Shown: positions 12,992 through 24,794 of the stretch, one piece after another | How positions within the stretch are numbered: the first letter of the stretch is position 1 | Layout: every line of letters begins with the position of its first letter | Source: Chaetomium olivaceum | Taxonomy: Eukaryota > Ascomycota > Sordariomycetes > Sordariales > Chaetomiaceae | NCBI GenBank assembly: GCA_039881045.1 | Contig: JAYWVB010000020.1 | Span: 310,001-374,000, forward strand | DNA: 64,000 bases | Direction of reading: 5' to 3' | Made by a program: the position numbers and the translations under genes | The notes under the pieces: model-generated | What the model was told of the DNA's origin: nothing | Database searches by the model: none | What the model saw: the letters and a program-made list of their open reading frames with translations, nothing else

Positions 12992-13995
12992 ACACTGTCC
13001 GGGCTTATTCTCTAAATTTCCTTGGAATATCAACTCCGATGCCCATTTTTCGAGGGCCAACGCATCTTTACTTTCTCGTCGATCGTTACAAGAACCATTT
13101 TCTGCTGCATTGGGGTTTTCTGTCATGCATACATCGGCCATGCATACATCGGCCATGCATACGGGTTGTCATGACGTTGATGATTCTCTCTTTCTCTTCT
13201 CTCCTCACTGTTCTTTTTTTTTGTACTACCACCAACCTCTTCAACAGCAATACCTGCTGCAGTTGCTCACTAATCCGCGCGACTACCCCTACGGTGTCAC
13301 ATTACCCCAACACGGTGCAACCCGTCCCTCTCCGTCCGGCTATCGTCAAGCAGCATTTGGCGCATGTATTCTCAAACTTTGTGGACATGGCGTTGGAGTC
13401 TGTTCGGCTTGTTTTCGCGGGTTTCTATCAAGGTGTTTGTTTCGGCGGATCACAAGATTTCCTCAACAACCAGTTGCCGTTTCTTGGTGGTTCAAGAAGG
13501 CCGCCTGTCTACACCGTCGAGACCGAAAGGCTAGTGAGGCAAAAGGCACACAACTATCATTCGATCATTAGATGTGTGGGCATGGCATTGCGGCGCTCGC
13601 TAGTCTGTTTTGTCTAAAAAGCCGAAGAAAAAGGAGAAGGGATTACTGGAGGAAGAGTTGGTGTTGTAGAACAGTGAACAGTGTGCGAGACAGCGTCTGA
13701 TGATTGAATGAGAAAACTAAATTGGAAACTTCTGGGTGCGGCCGTGAATCAGCCAAATCATTGTGTACCTTTTCTGCGTTCGTTTTGCTGAATGATACCT
13801 ACCTATCTTGCCGTTTTGTCAGCAATTTTGTTTCGCACCTCCAGACCATCCAGGTTAGTTATCGCCAAGCCTGGACCAATGATGACATAAACTTTGGTCT
13901 CGGCCATAGTTAGTTATTCTTCCACCTACGAATAACAACACCTTGCTGAATCGCCACCCAATTGTTTACTCAGACATTACAATACCTCCATCGAC
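12992..13995. other. Intergenic region with a short tandem repeat
   Basis: Three-prime region of the apsA-type gene and five-prime region of CWC24. The only structure seen is a 15-bp tandem repeat (ATGCATACATCGGCC, two full copies plus part of a third) at 13125-13162. The overlapping open frames here have no recognisable domain, and I do not call a gene. Confidence 0.55.
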
Positions 13996-15095
13996 ATGGC
14001 GGATGCAGAAACAACACCTAGCGATGCGCGATCGGCGCCGATCGCGCCAGTGGCCATCTTCAAGAAGCGCGGCGCAAAGGGGAAAGCCAACCTCCGAAAA
14101 CGCCCAGCGACACCACCGCCCGCCGACAGCGACGATTCGGATTTCTCCTCTTCCGAAGACGAAGCCGGCCAGAGAATCAAGCGCAGGAAACGAAACACGG
14201 CCGTGGTGACCGCCTCTTCCAAAGGCGCTGCCACCGACCCTCCAACAACACCGACCTCCCGGCAACCGTCTTCGAAGCTGACCGCAACCGCTCCCTCGAC
14301 ACCGGCAAGGCCGAAGCAACCAAGCAAAGCAACTGGTACGACGAAGACACTACCATGAATCTCTCATCCCGCAACCTCCTTGGCTCAACCCGCGCCATGA
14401 AAAACAATAATGACACCACCAACTCCGCCCCAGACGGTACCTACAAAGGCCTCGCCAACCAAACGCGCTATCACACCCACAACCCCGACCGCCCCCCCAC
14501 GAAAACCGTCGGCCCCATCAAAGCACCCACCAACATCCGCACCATCACCATTACCGACATGACTCCAGACACTTGCAAAGATTTTAAGACGACGGGTTTC
14601 TGCGGGTTCGGCGACGGGTGCAAGTTCCTGCACGCGCGCGAGGACTATGCGCACGGATGGCAACTGGATAAGGAATGGGAGGCTGTGACGAAGGGGAAGA
14701 AGGTTTTGGGCGGCACGGTGGTGGCTAGTGCGGATAGAAAACTAAACGGTGGTGGAGTAGAGGGGGAGGGGGATGGGAGGGAGGAGCGGGATGAGGAGGA
14801 GGCGGCGATGCTAGAGAATATACCGTTTGCGTGTATCATCTGCTTGGGGCCGTATAAAGCGCCAGTGGTGACGCGGTGCGGGCATTATTTCTGTGAAGGG
14901 TGCGCGCTGAAGAGGTATCGGAAGGACCCGAGCTGTGCGGCGTGCGGGGCGGGGACGAACGGGGTGTTTAATGCGGCCAAGAGGTTGCAGAAGTTGTTGG
15001 ATAAGAAGAGGGAACGGGCGGCAAAGAAGAGACAGGAGGCGATCGAGGCGGGCGAGGAGGTCAGTGAGGAGGAAGAGGATGGGGACGACGAGTAA
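13996..15095 (+). CDS. CWC24: Pre-mRNA-splicing factor Cwc24 (one apparent frameshift)
   Basis: Spliceosome-associated CCCH + RING protein that acts around the first catalytic step in the Prp19-related complex (nucleus). The first frame (13996-14358) gives the typical basic/acidic N-terminus with FKKRGAKGKANLRKRPATPP. The second frame, ending at 15095, gives NWYDEDTT...RNLLGSTRA, a C-x8-C-x5-C-x3-H zinc finger (CKDFKTTGFC...GC...FLH) and a C3HC4 RING (CIIC...CGHYFCEGC...CAAC), then an acidic tail. The second frame already reads VFEADRNRS at about 14265, upstream of its first ATG (14355), so the two parts are one protein. The frame must change at about 14205-14260, and no intron of plausible size fits. 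One missing base restores a protein of about 366 aa. It is convergent with ATG3, with only 219 bp between the stop codons. Confidence 0.88.
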
Positions 15096-15314
15096 TGAAT
15101 ATAGGTCTGGACATGACCAATCTGTACTATTTGATCTGTGCTGCCAGCGTGCTGGTTGCCGCCTACCTGCCCATGTGCCTAGCTGCCCACTGATATGCGC
15201 CGAGTACTCCATGTGTCCATCTCTGTCACGTCGCCATCTATACCTAAATGACCCGCATCCAACCCGAAAACGCCATGGCAATACAAGAGAATCATCGAAG
15301 ACCCCACCGGGACA

Positions 15315-16464
15315 TTACACGCCCATGGTGAAGTCGTGCTCGATACCGGGTGTCACGCTGGCAATGAACTAGTCGAGGTGTTAGTCAAGACCACCAGGAT
15401 CACGGAGCGGGAATTGAGACATACCTTCAGAAAGACGACCAGATATTGATCTACCCGGATGGCCACGTCCTGGTCGGCGGCGTCATGTTGTACCTCCTCC
15501 CATTCGTCGTTGGCGTCGATGGCGGCATCGGTACCGGTACCGCTGACGGCCAGCTTGCTGACTTGGGCCTCCAGTCCCTCCAGCCCTTGGCTGCTTCCTG
15601 CTGCCTGGCCAGCCTTCTGCCTCTCCTTCCGCAGCTTGAGGGCCGCGTCAGCCCGGTCGAGGAGGGTCTTCATCACAGGCGCGTGCTTGCAGGGATGTAT
15701 GCTAGCCATCTTGACGCTTGTCGCGAAGAACGGGAAATCTTCCAGGGTCACGGTCTTGTCCTTGTAGTCGCCAACAATGTCCTCCATCATAAGATGGGGC
15801 GCAAGGGCTTGGCCACTGGGTTGATAACCCAACATGTACATCCGAGGGGTCTTGTACCACGGCGAGTAGGTGATGTACAGCGAGTATGTTCGGCTCCCGC
15901 TATAGAAACAAAGTCAGTATTTATGCGACACAGCCCAGCGCCGGGTAGTGACGCTGCTCACCTGTGCTTGCCGTTGCTATCATCCTGGATGATGGCCTCA
16001 TCGTCCTCCTCATCCTCCATGTCTGGGATATCGTCTTCGTCGTCGATGGCCTCCCGGTCGGCCACGTTTCCGGCGTCGTCTACCGTCCGTACGTCCCTCG
16101 CCTTGAGCGGCTGGGAACTGGCCAGGCCGCCGGTCCGCAGCCAGCCATCGTCGTCGCTGTTCTTGCCTCCCTCGACTACGGCTTCTTCGTGGCCCGCATC
16201 GCCGGCGAAATCGTCGTTCAGGCGGCGGTGGCACGGGACATTTCGTGTGACCAAGTATTGCTTCTCTGGCGGGAGATGGCTAATGCGCTTGGCCGGTGTT
16301 TCGGCGTCGGACCAGGTCCATGACGGGAACTTGAAGACCAAGTAGTCGCCCGCGGCGACGAACTCCTCGGGCGTGATCTCCCCAGTGTTGCGGAACGTTG
16401 AGGTGTGGCTCGCAGGGGTGTACCTGTCGCGCAGGCTATTTACTGTTGAGTAAATGATGTTCAT
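15315..16464 (-). CDS. ATG3: Autophagy E2-like conjugating enzyme Atg3
   Basis: E2-like enzyme that transfers Atg8 to phosphatidylethanolamine during autophagosome formation. Three exons on the minus strand: 16464-15962, 15899-15425 and 15368-15315; introns of 62 nt (GTGAGC...TATAG) and 56 nt (GTATGT...ACTAG); 343 aa, a normal Atg3 length. Recognisable parts: the N-terminus MNIIYSTVNSLRDRYTP, the EITPEEFVAAGDYLV stretch, the acidic flexible region (DDEDDIPDMEDEEDDE), the core SRTYSLYITYSPWYKTPRMY, and the HPC motif with the catalytic Cys (MASIHPCKHAPVMK). It ends in the conserved short C-terminus FIASVTPGIEHDFTMGV, carried by the third exon alone. All three exons join in frame with no gaps. 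Confidence 0.97.
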
Positions 16465-17279
16465 GGTTGTAGGTGGTTGCGTTTCTCGAAGATGGGCACG
16501 CCGTTGGAGTGCGGGGGTGGGTTCAAGTTGTCGCGTTCAGGTGGTTAGAGACGGTTCGTATCCAGTGATTTTGTTGTTGGCAAGGCTCGGAAAGTTCAAA
16601 GGTTGACGAGGGAACCGAAGTCCTACCTAGGGTAGATGTTGAGATGACGCGCGTGTCAAGCGACGGACAGGAACTGCGAACATCAAATGACAAGCCAACG
16701 GGTCGACCTCCCCGTGACACCTCCAGTTGACTGACGGTAGCCTTGCAGCGGCGGTGCCCCTCCCCTCCTTCACTCGTCTTGGCGGCCTGGGCCAAGATTG
16801 GCGGGGTTGAAGCTCACGCCCCACATGGCAGCTGACTGCACAACAGCGGTCCGTCCAAGCTCCACCCTATGTTTTGTGATTGGTTAACCCGGCGCCCAGC
16901 CAGGGTAATCGCCGCGCAACTTCCAAGACGGGCTGACGACGATGGGAGGCGAGCTTCGAACTCCACGGTTTAATTTACATACAAACACGTCCTAATATCA
17001 CTCCTTTTTTTTTTGTTTTATTCTCGATAAGCCCCTAAAGCCGGCGGCGTAAATTATCTGCTCTACCGTAGAGAGCTTCCCCTGTCCGCTGTCAAGGTGC
17101 GCGGGGTTTACTGATACCCCCGAAGCTGTCGCAGAGAGCCCCTGACGCGACCCTACAAAGTACATACATACATACAAATGATTTGACTTGTTCAGTGCCG
17201 CTTGCTGTCTCGTCATCCCGAACGCCTCTGATCCTGCAATTCCATCAAGTAACCCGGCGGTACTCGATAGGCGCCCAAC
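16465..17279. other. Divergent intergenic region ATG3 / SLA2
   Basis: Shared upstream region of two divergently transcribed genes. Seen: a possible CCAAT-type box (GATTGG) near 16878, a CTACCTAGGGTAG motif at 16623-16635 that recurs at 24321, and a short (CATA)n run near 17163-17176. No coding region is supported. Confidence 0.5.
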
Positions 17280-20200
17280 ATGGCCACCATACGCAGCCTC
17301 GACCATACGAAGTTCGTTTGCTTCCTAACCCCTTCCTTCCCTAAGCCGCTTCTCTAGCCTTCAGTATTGTAGGCTAACCACGCATGTCGCGCAGGTCCGA
17401 GGCCGAGCTGGCCATCAATATCAAGAAGGCCACGAGCCCCGAGGAATCGGCCCCGAAACGCAAGCATGTTCGGAGCTGCATCGTCTACACATGGGACCAC
17501 AAGTCCTCCCTGTCCTTCTGGGCTGGGCTTAAGGTCCAGCCCATCCTCGCCGACGAGGTCCAGACCTTCAAGGCCCTGATCACCGTCCACAAAGTCCTCC
17601 AGGAAGGACACCCTGTGACCCTGAGGGAAGCAATGGCGAACAAGGGGTGGATCGACAGCCTGAATCGCGGAATGGCCGGCGAGGGCATGCGCGGCTACGG
17701 CCCCCTGATTAAGGAATACGTCTACTACCTGCTCGCCAAGCTCTCGTTCCACAAACAGCACCCGGAATTCAACGGCACCTTTGAGTATGAGGAGTACATC
17801 AGCCTCAAGGCCATCAACGACCCAAACGAGGGCTACGAGACCATCACCGACCTCATGACCCTGCAGGACAAGATTGACCAGTTCCAAAAGTTGATCTTCT
17901 CCCATTTCCGCAATGTGGGCAACAATGAGTGCAGGATTTCCGCACTCGTGCCCCTCGTCACCGAGAGCTACGGCATCTACAAGTTCATCACCAGCATGCT
18001 GAGGGCGATGCATTCTAGTGGGTTACCTTTCTGTGGCGACGCTGGACATAACTAACATGATGTAGCTACTGGGGACAACGACGCCCTCGAACCGCTCCGC
18101 GGGAGATACGATGCTCAACATTACCGCCTCGTCAAGTTCTACTACGAATGCTCCAATCTCCGGTACCTCACGAGTCTAATTACCATTCCCAAGCTACCGC
18201 AAGACGCACCCAACCTGCTCGCAGAAGACGACAATGCACCAGCCCTCCCGGCAAGACCCAAGCAGGAGATTGAAAAGCAGCCAACCCCTCCGCCGGCACC
18301 GAAATCTGAGGAGCCAGACGAGATCAACGAGTTCTGGAAGAGCGAAATCGATCGTCAGAACCGAGAATACGAGGAGCAGCAGCGGGTATTGGAGGCCCAG
18401 CAGCAAGCATCGCTTCTTGCGCAACAGCAAGCTCAACTCCAGGCACAACGCGATTTCGAAGAGCAACAGCGGCGGCTTATGGAGCAGCAGCAGCAAGAGC
18501 AGGAGGCGCTTCGGGCTCAGCAAGCGCAATGGCAGACCCAGGGCCGGCTGGCTGAGCTCGAGCAAGAGAATCTCAATGCACGGGCTCAGTACGAACGCGA
18601 CCAACTGATGCTGCAGCAATACGATCAACGTGTCAAGGCCCTGGAAGGCGAGCTACAGCAGCTGCAAAACAACTTCGGGCAGCAGGTGGGAAGCAAGGAT
18701 GACCAGATTCGAGCGCTGCAGGAGCAGGTCAATACCTGGCGGACCAAGTACGAGGCTTTGGCAAAGCTGTACTCCCAGCTCCGCCACGAGCACCTTGATC
18801 TGCTCCAAAAGTTTAAGTCGGTGCAGCTCAAGGCTGCTTCTGCGCAGGAGGCGATTGACAGGCGAGAGAAATTGGAGCGCGAGATCAAGACGAAGAACCT
18901 CGAGCTAGCCGACATGATCCGAGAGCGAGACCGGGCTCTCCACGACAAGGATAGAGTGTCGGGCTCCAACAAGGACGAGGTAGAAAAGCTAAAGAGGGAG
19001 CTCCGGATGGCCCTGGATCGCGCGGACAACTTGGAGCGGAGCAAGGGCAATGAGCTCTCCACCATGCTCTCCAAGTACAACCGTGAGATGGCGGATCTCG
19101 AAGAGGCGCTCCGCAACAAGTCGCGAGCGCTTGAGGAATCGCAGTCTAAGTTGAGAGATGGTAGTTCGGATCTCGAGGCGCTTCTTCGTGAGAAGGAGGA
19201 AGAACTCGAGGTGTACAAGGCTGGCATGGACCAGACCTTGATCGAGCTTAACGAGCTCAGGAACAACCAGGGCACATCGGATGAGGTGCTCGATGGCCAA
19301 ATCGATGCCCTCGTCCTCGGGCAACTGGGCAAGATCAACGAAATCATTGACTCGGTGCTCCAGTCAGGCGTACAGCGCGTTGACGACGCCATGTATGAAC
19401 TCGAGTCGACCATGCAAGCGGGTAACCAGAACGCCTCCCCATCTTACGTCTTGTCGCAAATTGAGAAGGCATCGGCCAGCGCGACCGAATTTGCGACATC
19501 TTTCAACAACTTCCTCGCGGACGGGCCCAACAGCACGCATGCGGATTTGATCAAGAACGTCAACGTATTTTCTGGTGCCATTGCAGATGTCTGCAGCAAC
19601 GCGAAGGGTCTGACACGTCTGGCCACCGACGAGAAAAAGAGCGATGCTATGATCGGCGGCGCGCGACAATCCGCCCATGCCACCGTCAGTTTCTTCCGCA
19701 GCCTGCTGAGCTTCCGGCTGGAGGGAATGGATTCGCTTCAAAAGATGGACGTTGTCATCAACAGCAATCATGATGTCCAGCTGAACCTTCAGAAGCTCAA
19801 CAAGGTGGTGGAAACTTTCGCACCGGGCTTCGGCAAGCTCGCCAACAAGGGTGATTTGGGCGATGTCGTCGACCAAGAACTGAGCAAAGCGGCCGATGCC
19901 ATCCAGGCAGCGGTTGACCGCTTGAATAAGCTCAAGAACAAGCCTCGTGACGGCTACTCGACCTACGAGCTTCGGGTGCATGACTCAATCCTGGATGCCG
20001 CTATGGCGATCACCACGGCCATTGCGCAACTCATCAAGGCGGCCACTGTCACACAGCAGGAGATTGTGCAAGCCGGGCGCGGCTCTTCGTCGCGCACGGC
20101 CTTCTACAAAAAGAACAACAGGTGGACAGAAGGTCTCATCTCGGCTGCCAAGGCGGTCGCGGGGTCGACAAACACGCTTATTGAGACGGCCGACGGTGTC

Positions 20201-20650
20201 CTCTCGAACCGCAACAGCCCGGAACAACTCATCGTGGCGTCCAACGATGTGGCGGCATCCACGGCGCAGCTCGTGGCCGCCAGTCGCGTCAAGGCCGGCT
20301 TCATGAGCAAGAGCCAGGAGAACCTCGAGCAAGCCAGCAAGGCTGTCGGCGCCGCTTGCCGCTCGCTCGTCCGACAGGTGCAGGCCATGATCAAGGATCG
20401 CAATGCTGGGGAGGAGCAGGTGGATTACTCCAAGCTCGGCGCACACGAGTTCAAGGTGCGCGAGATGGAGCAGCAGGTATTTTTCCCCTTGTCTTGCCAT
20501 TTCGCCCATTCCATCCTCTGGATGCTATTGGCGACCATTATCTAACCATTCTTCGCAACGCAGGTCGAAATCCTCCAGCTGGAGAACTCGCTATCCGCTG
20601 CACGTCACCGGCTCGGCGAGATGCGCAAGATCTCGTACCAGGAGGAGTAA
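17280..20650 (+). CDS. SLA2: Sla2/End4, actin-binding endocytic adaptor
   Basis: Links clathrin-coated endocytic patches to actin (HIP1R family); in Pezizomycotina it is the standard left flank of the MAT locus. Four exons, 17280-17311, 17395-18017, 18066-20476 and 20564-20650, give 1050 aa with exact phase at every junction. The first exon encodes only MATIRSLDHTK. Domains: N-terminal ANTH (about 10-280; KRKHVRSCIVYTWDHKSS, FYYECSNLRYLTSL), a Pro-rich linker, a long Gln-rich coiled coil (about 327-600; EEQQRRLMEQQQQEQEALR), and the C-terminal I/LWEQ (talin-HIP) actin-binding module (about 811-1045; YELRVHDSILDAAMAITTAI, KNNRWTEGLISAAKAV). The second intron has branch CTAAC just before the acceptor. 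The gene reads toward MAT1-2-1. Confidence 0.97.
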
Positions 20651-23600
20651 GGGTGTGTGTGTAAGGAAGGCTGTATGGGACTTGGGCCCGGCGGGGGGCC
20701 AGGCAGCGGCGATTTGGGTGTATTCGGTATCACTTCGACGTACTTAGTTTGAGCAACTCCTGGAGACCGTCTTGGTCATTTCACGGCGGGTGCCTTCGTG
20801 CTGGCAGGATTCAGAACTCGGTATCGAAATGAGAATCCCTCGCTACCGGAATGGGCAAACATTGGCAACATATACGCGAGGAGCCATGAGGTGTTTGCTG
20901 TTGCTCGGGTTACTCGGGGACGACCTCGTTTGACTGGGAACGAGGTTTCTCTGTTTGCTATGCAAAGACTCCATCTATCCACAGTGCGCGACTTGCCATC
21001 CCCCGGTTCGCGGCGGCGAGGGCAAGACCGCTACGATCAACAGTGCCAGCCGGCGGTTAACCCCCCCCGGCCCGACCCTGAGCCCCATCATCTTCCACAT
21101 GCCCATCCACCCCGCGTCCTACCATTGCATCCCGCTCCGAACCCCCGCGAAACATGTCAGCTCCATGTCTAAAACCTGCAAGATCTGCGATGTGGTGTGT
21201 ATTTAATATGTAGAGACCATCAGTCCTGTGCATCACCGGCTACGTGTGTGCCGCGGCATCGAGCAGCCCCAGGATCAGATCGTCCCGTCGACTTCGCTCT
21301 CAACATCTGCGGGAACTGGAACTGGGGTTTCGGAAAGGGTGCCGTAGCCGCCGGCAGCCCAGCCTTTTGCTCCCACAGTACACCAAACCTACCGGGCACT
21401 GGGCGCTCTGTGTGCCTTTCGGTTCGCATTGCAATGCTGTTTGCCCATCAAAAGGCACGTCGTCAGCTGATCGGGGCATAAAGCAAACCAACCCCCCGCT
21501 CTCAGCCCTAACCCTACCTCCCGTTATCCCGACCGGCCTTCCCCAACCCCCTTGCACACGAATGGCCGTTGCAGGAAATTCTGCAAGGCAGCCGAAAATG
21601 CTCGCTCCGGCGCACCCCCGAAACTGTTCGGGCTTTTTCCCTTCCCCCCCAATTCCCGTGCTGTATTGGTATTCATAATCCTTCTGCTGCGTCCCCGACA
21701 TGAACTGGGACCGCAGTAACTACATGACTCGACGACGCGGGTTCCGCAATGCATGCAACGGTCGTCACAAGACATCCTGAACATGATAATGAATGACTGG
21801 CCGACATAACTCTCCAGTAGCACAACATCAGGTACACCATCCCCAGACCAAATTATGCAAGAGAGCTCACGGCCGGGATCCGGGTCCAACCACAAGCGTG
21901 GTCTCCCCCCAATCCACCCCGCGCCGCTGCAGGAAAAGCGAGCCAAGATCGAACAGACCCCACCGACATGACCCAAACCGGGAATCTTCCAGTCCCACAC
22001 AGCCCAATCCGTCCTGCGGCTAAAGCAAAGATTGGCCCGGGGATCGGCCTTGCATTAGTTAGCGGGGTGCAACCCTGCCGGACTTGCTTTAAATCGACGA
22101 CAGGTCGCTTCCGACGTGCCGCCGTGTCTTATAATGCGTTGACAGCTCCCTTGCAGCGTGATATGTGCGAATTGCGAGTTTGAGACTGATCGATTTTACT
22201 GTGTACGAAGGGACCTTTTTAGGTCAATGTAACTGGGGAGGCTTCTGCCTGCAGACAGATAGAGGGGGCGGAATGGAAGTGTGATCGGGACAACGCTCGC
22301 TGATGGTGGATAGGGTCTTCTGTTTGAGGGGCAAGTCCTTTTTGCCGCTCTCCCTTCCCGCCTTCTCCTCTGCCTTTGTTCCTTTTTATCTTCCTTGTGC
22401 TCTCTCTCTCCGTCTCCCTTTCCTATGTGCGGATGCTGCGTGATACTAGAAAATGCTCCTCTCGTGGGAAATGGTGGCGACAGTCAAACGGCTGTCTCGG
22501 AAACTTTCGGCTGGCTGCCGTGAGCCTGCAAGCCACGCGGGCTGGGAATGCAAGGTGCCTCGCATGGTACCTGGGATTGGAAATTAAACGACAATCTCAT
22601 TCCTGCAGGTCGCCTCCCGTGTCGAGGACTCAGGTTTTGTAAATGTTGCGTGGCATCCGAACACTGTACTGCTTTTCTTCCGCGAGTGTTCAAGTCAGTC
22701 GAGTGGTGCAGGTGGTCGACCGGTTTATCTGCTACGCCTGTCTGCTGCTGGCCTGCAGATGAATGTCTCAGTCGAAAAAAAATCCTGTTGAAGTGCGAGT
22801 CCACTTGTTGTTCACAAATCGGCCGAAACGTACCGGTTGCCCCATGCCCCATGCCTATCATGAGCAGCTAATTACCGGGAATGGTCTGGTTGCCAAGGCT
22901 GCCGCTGCCTTCGTCCTTGAAAATCTTCTCCAGCATCAGATTGAGCTCCAAATTTCCATCAAAAACGGCTCGGTTGCCGCGATTGAGGTTGGTGCACGGG
23001 ATCACCTCGAGTGATAAGCGGGTAAGCTGTGAGACCATGCATGAGCGCCGACATGGCCAGATGTGGATCATGCTTGCAGATTGCCGGAAGCTTTCCATCA
23101 TTCTGGTTGCACCCCCACGCTGTATGTTAACGTGGATGATATCGTTGGGTTACAAGATGAGTTTGGCGATGATCGAGAAGGTGTCGACAATTGGAAAGCG
23201 GCCGCTGAGGCAGTTCACGAGACGGTCGAGATTGCTCGTCAGCTGGGAATAGCGAAGGACCCCTCAGACTAAAAAGTGCGCTCATCTTGTGTGTGGTGGT
23301 CGTCGAGTTGAACCACTTCTCAGCCCACACCCGCCGACTTGGCAAGTTTGATATAACGATCCATATGGTTGATGGCAGATTGCGTCCACCACAGCGTCCC
23401 CGTCTGAGGGAACTCTCTAGTTCCTGATTCCGTGTTACACATAGTCTCGCGTCCCACGGGAGACGAGTTGGCAATTTTGAATAATATCAGTATCGGAGGG
23501 CGATAACCTGCCACTTAGAGGCGCCATGACGAAGCAACGAAAGTATTCACAATTAACTAGCACGACTTCAAGACCATAACCCTAACATAATATTTCGCTC

Positions 23601-24794
23601 GTTCATTTCCAATTGCAATTCTTTAGTCTTTCCTGTGCTGACACAGCTAAAAAAAAAACCAGAAAACCTAAAGCCTACCTAGGTGCATCATGTGGTTTAA
23701 CGAGAGATCGAGGGTGATGGCAGCCAGCAAGCAACTTGAACACGTTCTTGTAAAGGATAATCGGTTTGTGGCGTGCACCAAATAGCTTACAGAAACCAAA
23801 TGATTCGGGCGTTCGTTCCCATTGTGAGATTCACTCGCGGGGTTGTTCCGGTCAAATTCTAGAAAATGTGATTATTTATTCTTTGGAAATCGGTAATTTC
23901 GTGGAATTATCACATTGTATGAGGCTAGGTCTGCACTGCGATGTTGTTGACATCAAGCTCTAGGTAGGAAGCCCTTTAAAGTCGACACTAGTTACTCAGT
24001 GAGGGGACCTAACATTTCAAGTTAAATGGACATGAAGGCAATCAGTCATTGGCGGTATGAACCGGTTGGGTTGTCGTCGGTGTTTGCAGCATAATGGGGA
24101 TAATTTGAAATTCAAGCATCACACCAGTTTGAAAAGTCTGGATACAAACAATCATAGGGTATCTTGAGAAAAACGCAGGATAGTTGATATGATTCACTTT
24201 GAATTAAGTTATAGAACACAGTTTGGCATCGGGCATAATATTCAGGTTACTTTAAGATGGAGAATCGTAATGGAGGGAATCGGGTGCGCTGAGAAACTCG
24301 GTGTCCTCTGCCACGTATTACTACCTAGGGTAGGTAGACTATTGTTTAAGTATGTCAATAGACTTGAAAAGTTAAGAGCAGCTATTGTGGCTGCGAGTGA
24401 ATAAACAAAGAATACCGAGGAGCCCGCAGCTGCCCCGCTCTCTCTTCCTCTCTTTCACGCCCTTCTAAACCCGTTGCAATAACACCCCGGCGAATTCCTC
24501 CAACACACGCCCCTCCATTTTCTAAATTCCTTCCACTCTCTCTGGGAAAGGCAATATTCATCTCCCTCCCCACAAAAACTTCTTCTCAACCACCACTTCT
24601 GCACCACCGACATCTTCTTGGTTCAAGTGTTTGGGTGCAATCGCTTCTCAATCCCTTTCTTTTCCAATTTATGTTGCACCCTCACTCCCCCCCCATTACC
24701 TCGCACCGATTCGCAGATTCCTTTTGCGATCGTACACCTCATCCCAAACTTTCAAATCCCAATCAATCCTGCATTCACACAACCTCCAGTAAAG
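20651..24794. other. Gene-poor left part of the mating-type region
   Basis: A span of 4.1 kb between SLA2 and MAT1-2-1. No gene with a recognisable family is found. The stretch from about 23500 to 24420 is clearly more AT-rich than the flanks and carries a perfect inverted repeat at 24321-24337 (CTACCTA-GGG-TAGGTAG). The stretch from 24420 to 24790 is CT/C-rich and is the probable promoter and leader of MAT1-2-1. One protein-like frame at 22763-23272 is listed separately. The left edge of the MAT idiomorph must lie somewhere in this span but cannot be placed without the opposite mating type. Confidence 0.6.
22763..23272 (+). other. Possible unrecognised or decayed coding segment in the MAT spacer
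   Basis: Two stretches in the same plus-strand frame (22763-23014 and 23063-23272) read like protein. The first contains LVAKAAAAFVLENLLQHQIE and the second NVDDIVGLQDEFGDDREG followed by an amphipathic AAAEAVHETVEIARQLGI ending in a stop. They are separated by four in-frame stops. An intron-like GTAAGC...TTGCAG pair (about 23021-23080) lies between them, but splicing there does not connect the two frames. I do not recognise a family. It may be a relic, an exon of an unrecognised gene, or chance. Confidence that it is a gene is low. Confidence 0.2.

Noticed and set aside
15446..16345. Plus-strand open frame of 299 codons opposite ATG3
   Set aside because: It is the antisense shadow of a well-supported ATG3 gene and runs through its intron; no domain.
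20651..24794. Second MAT gene (alpha-box or additional HMG gene) in the spacer
   Set aside because: No alpha-box or HMG-like motif was found in the frames I read; only the weak segment at 22763-23272 remains.
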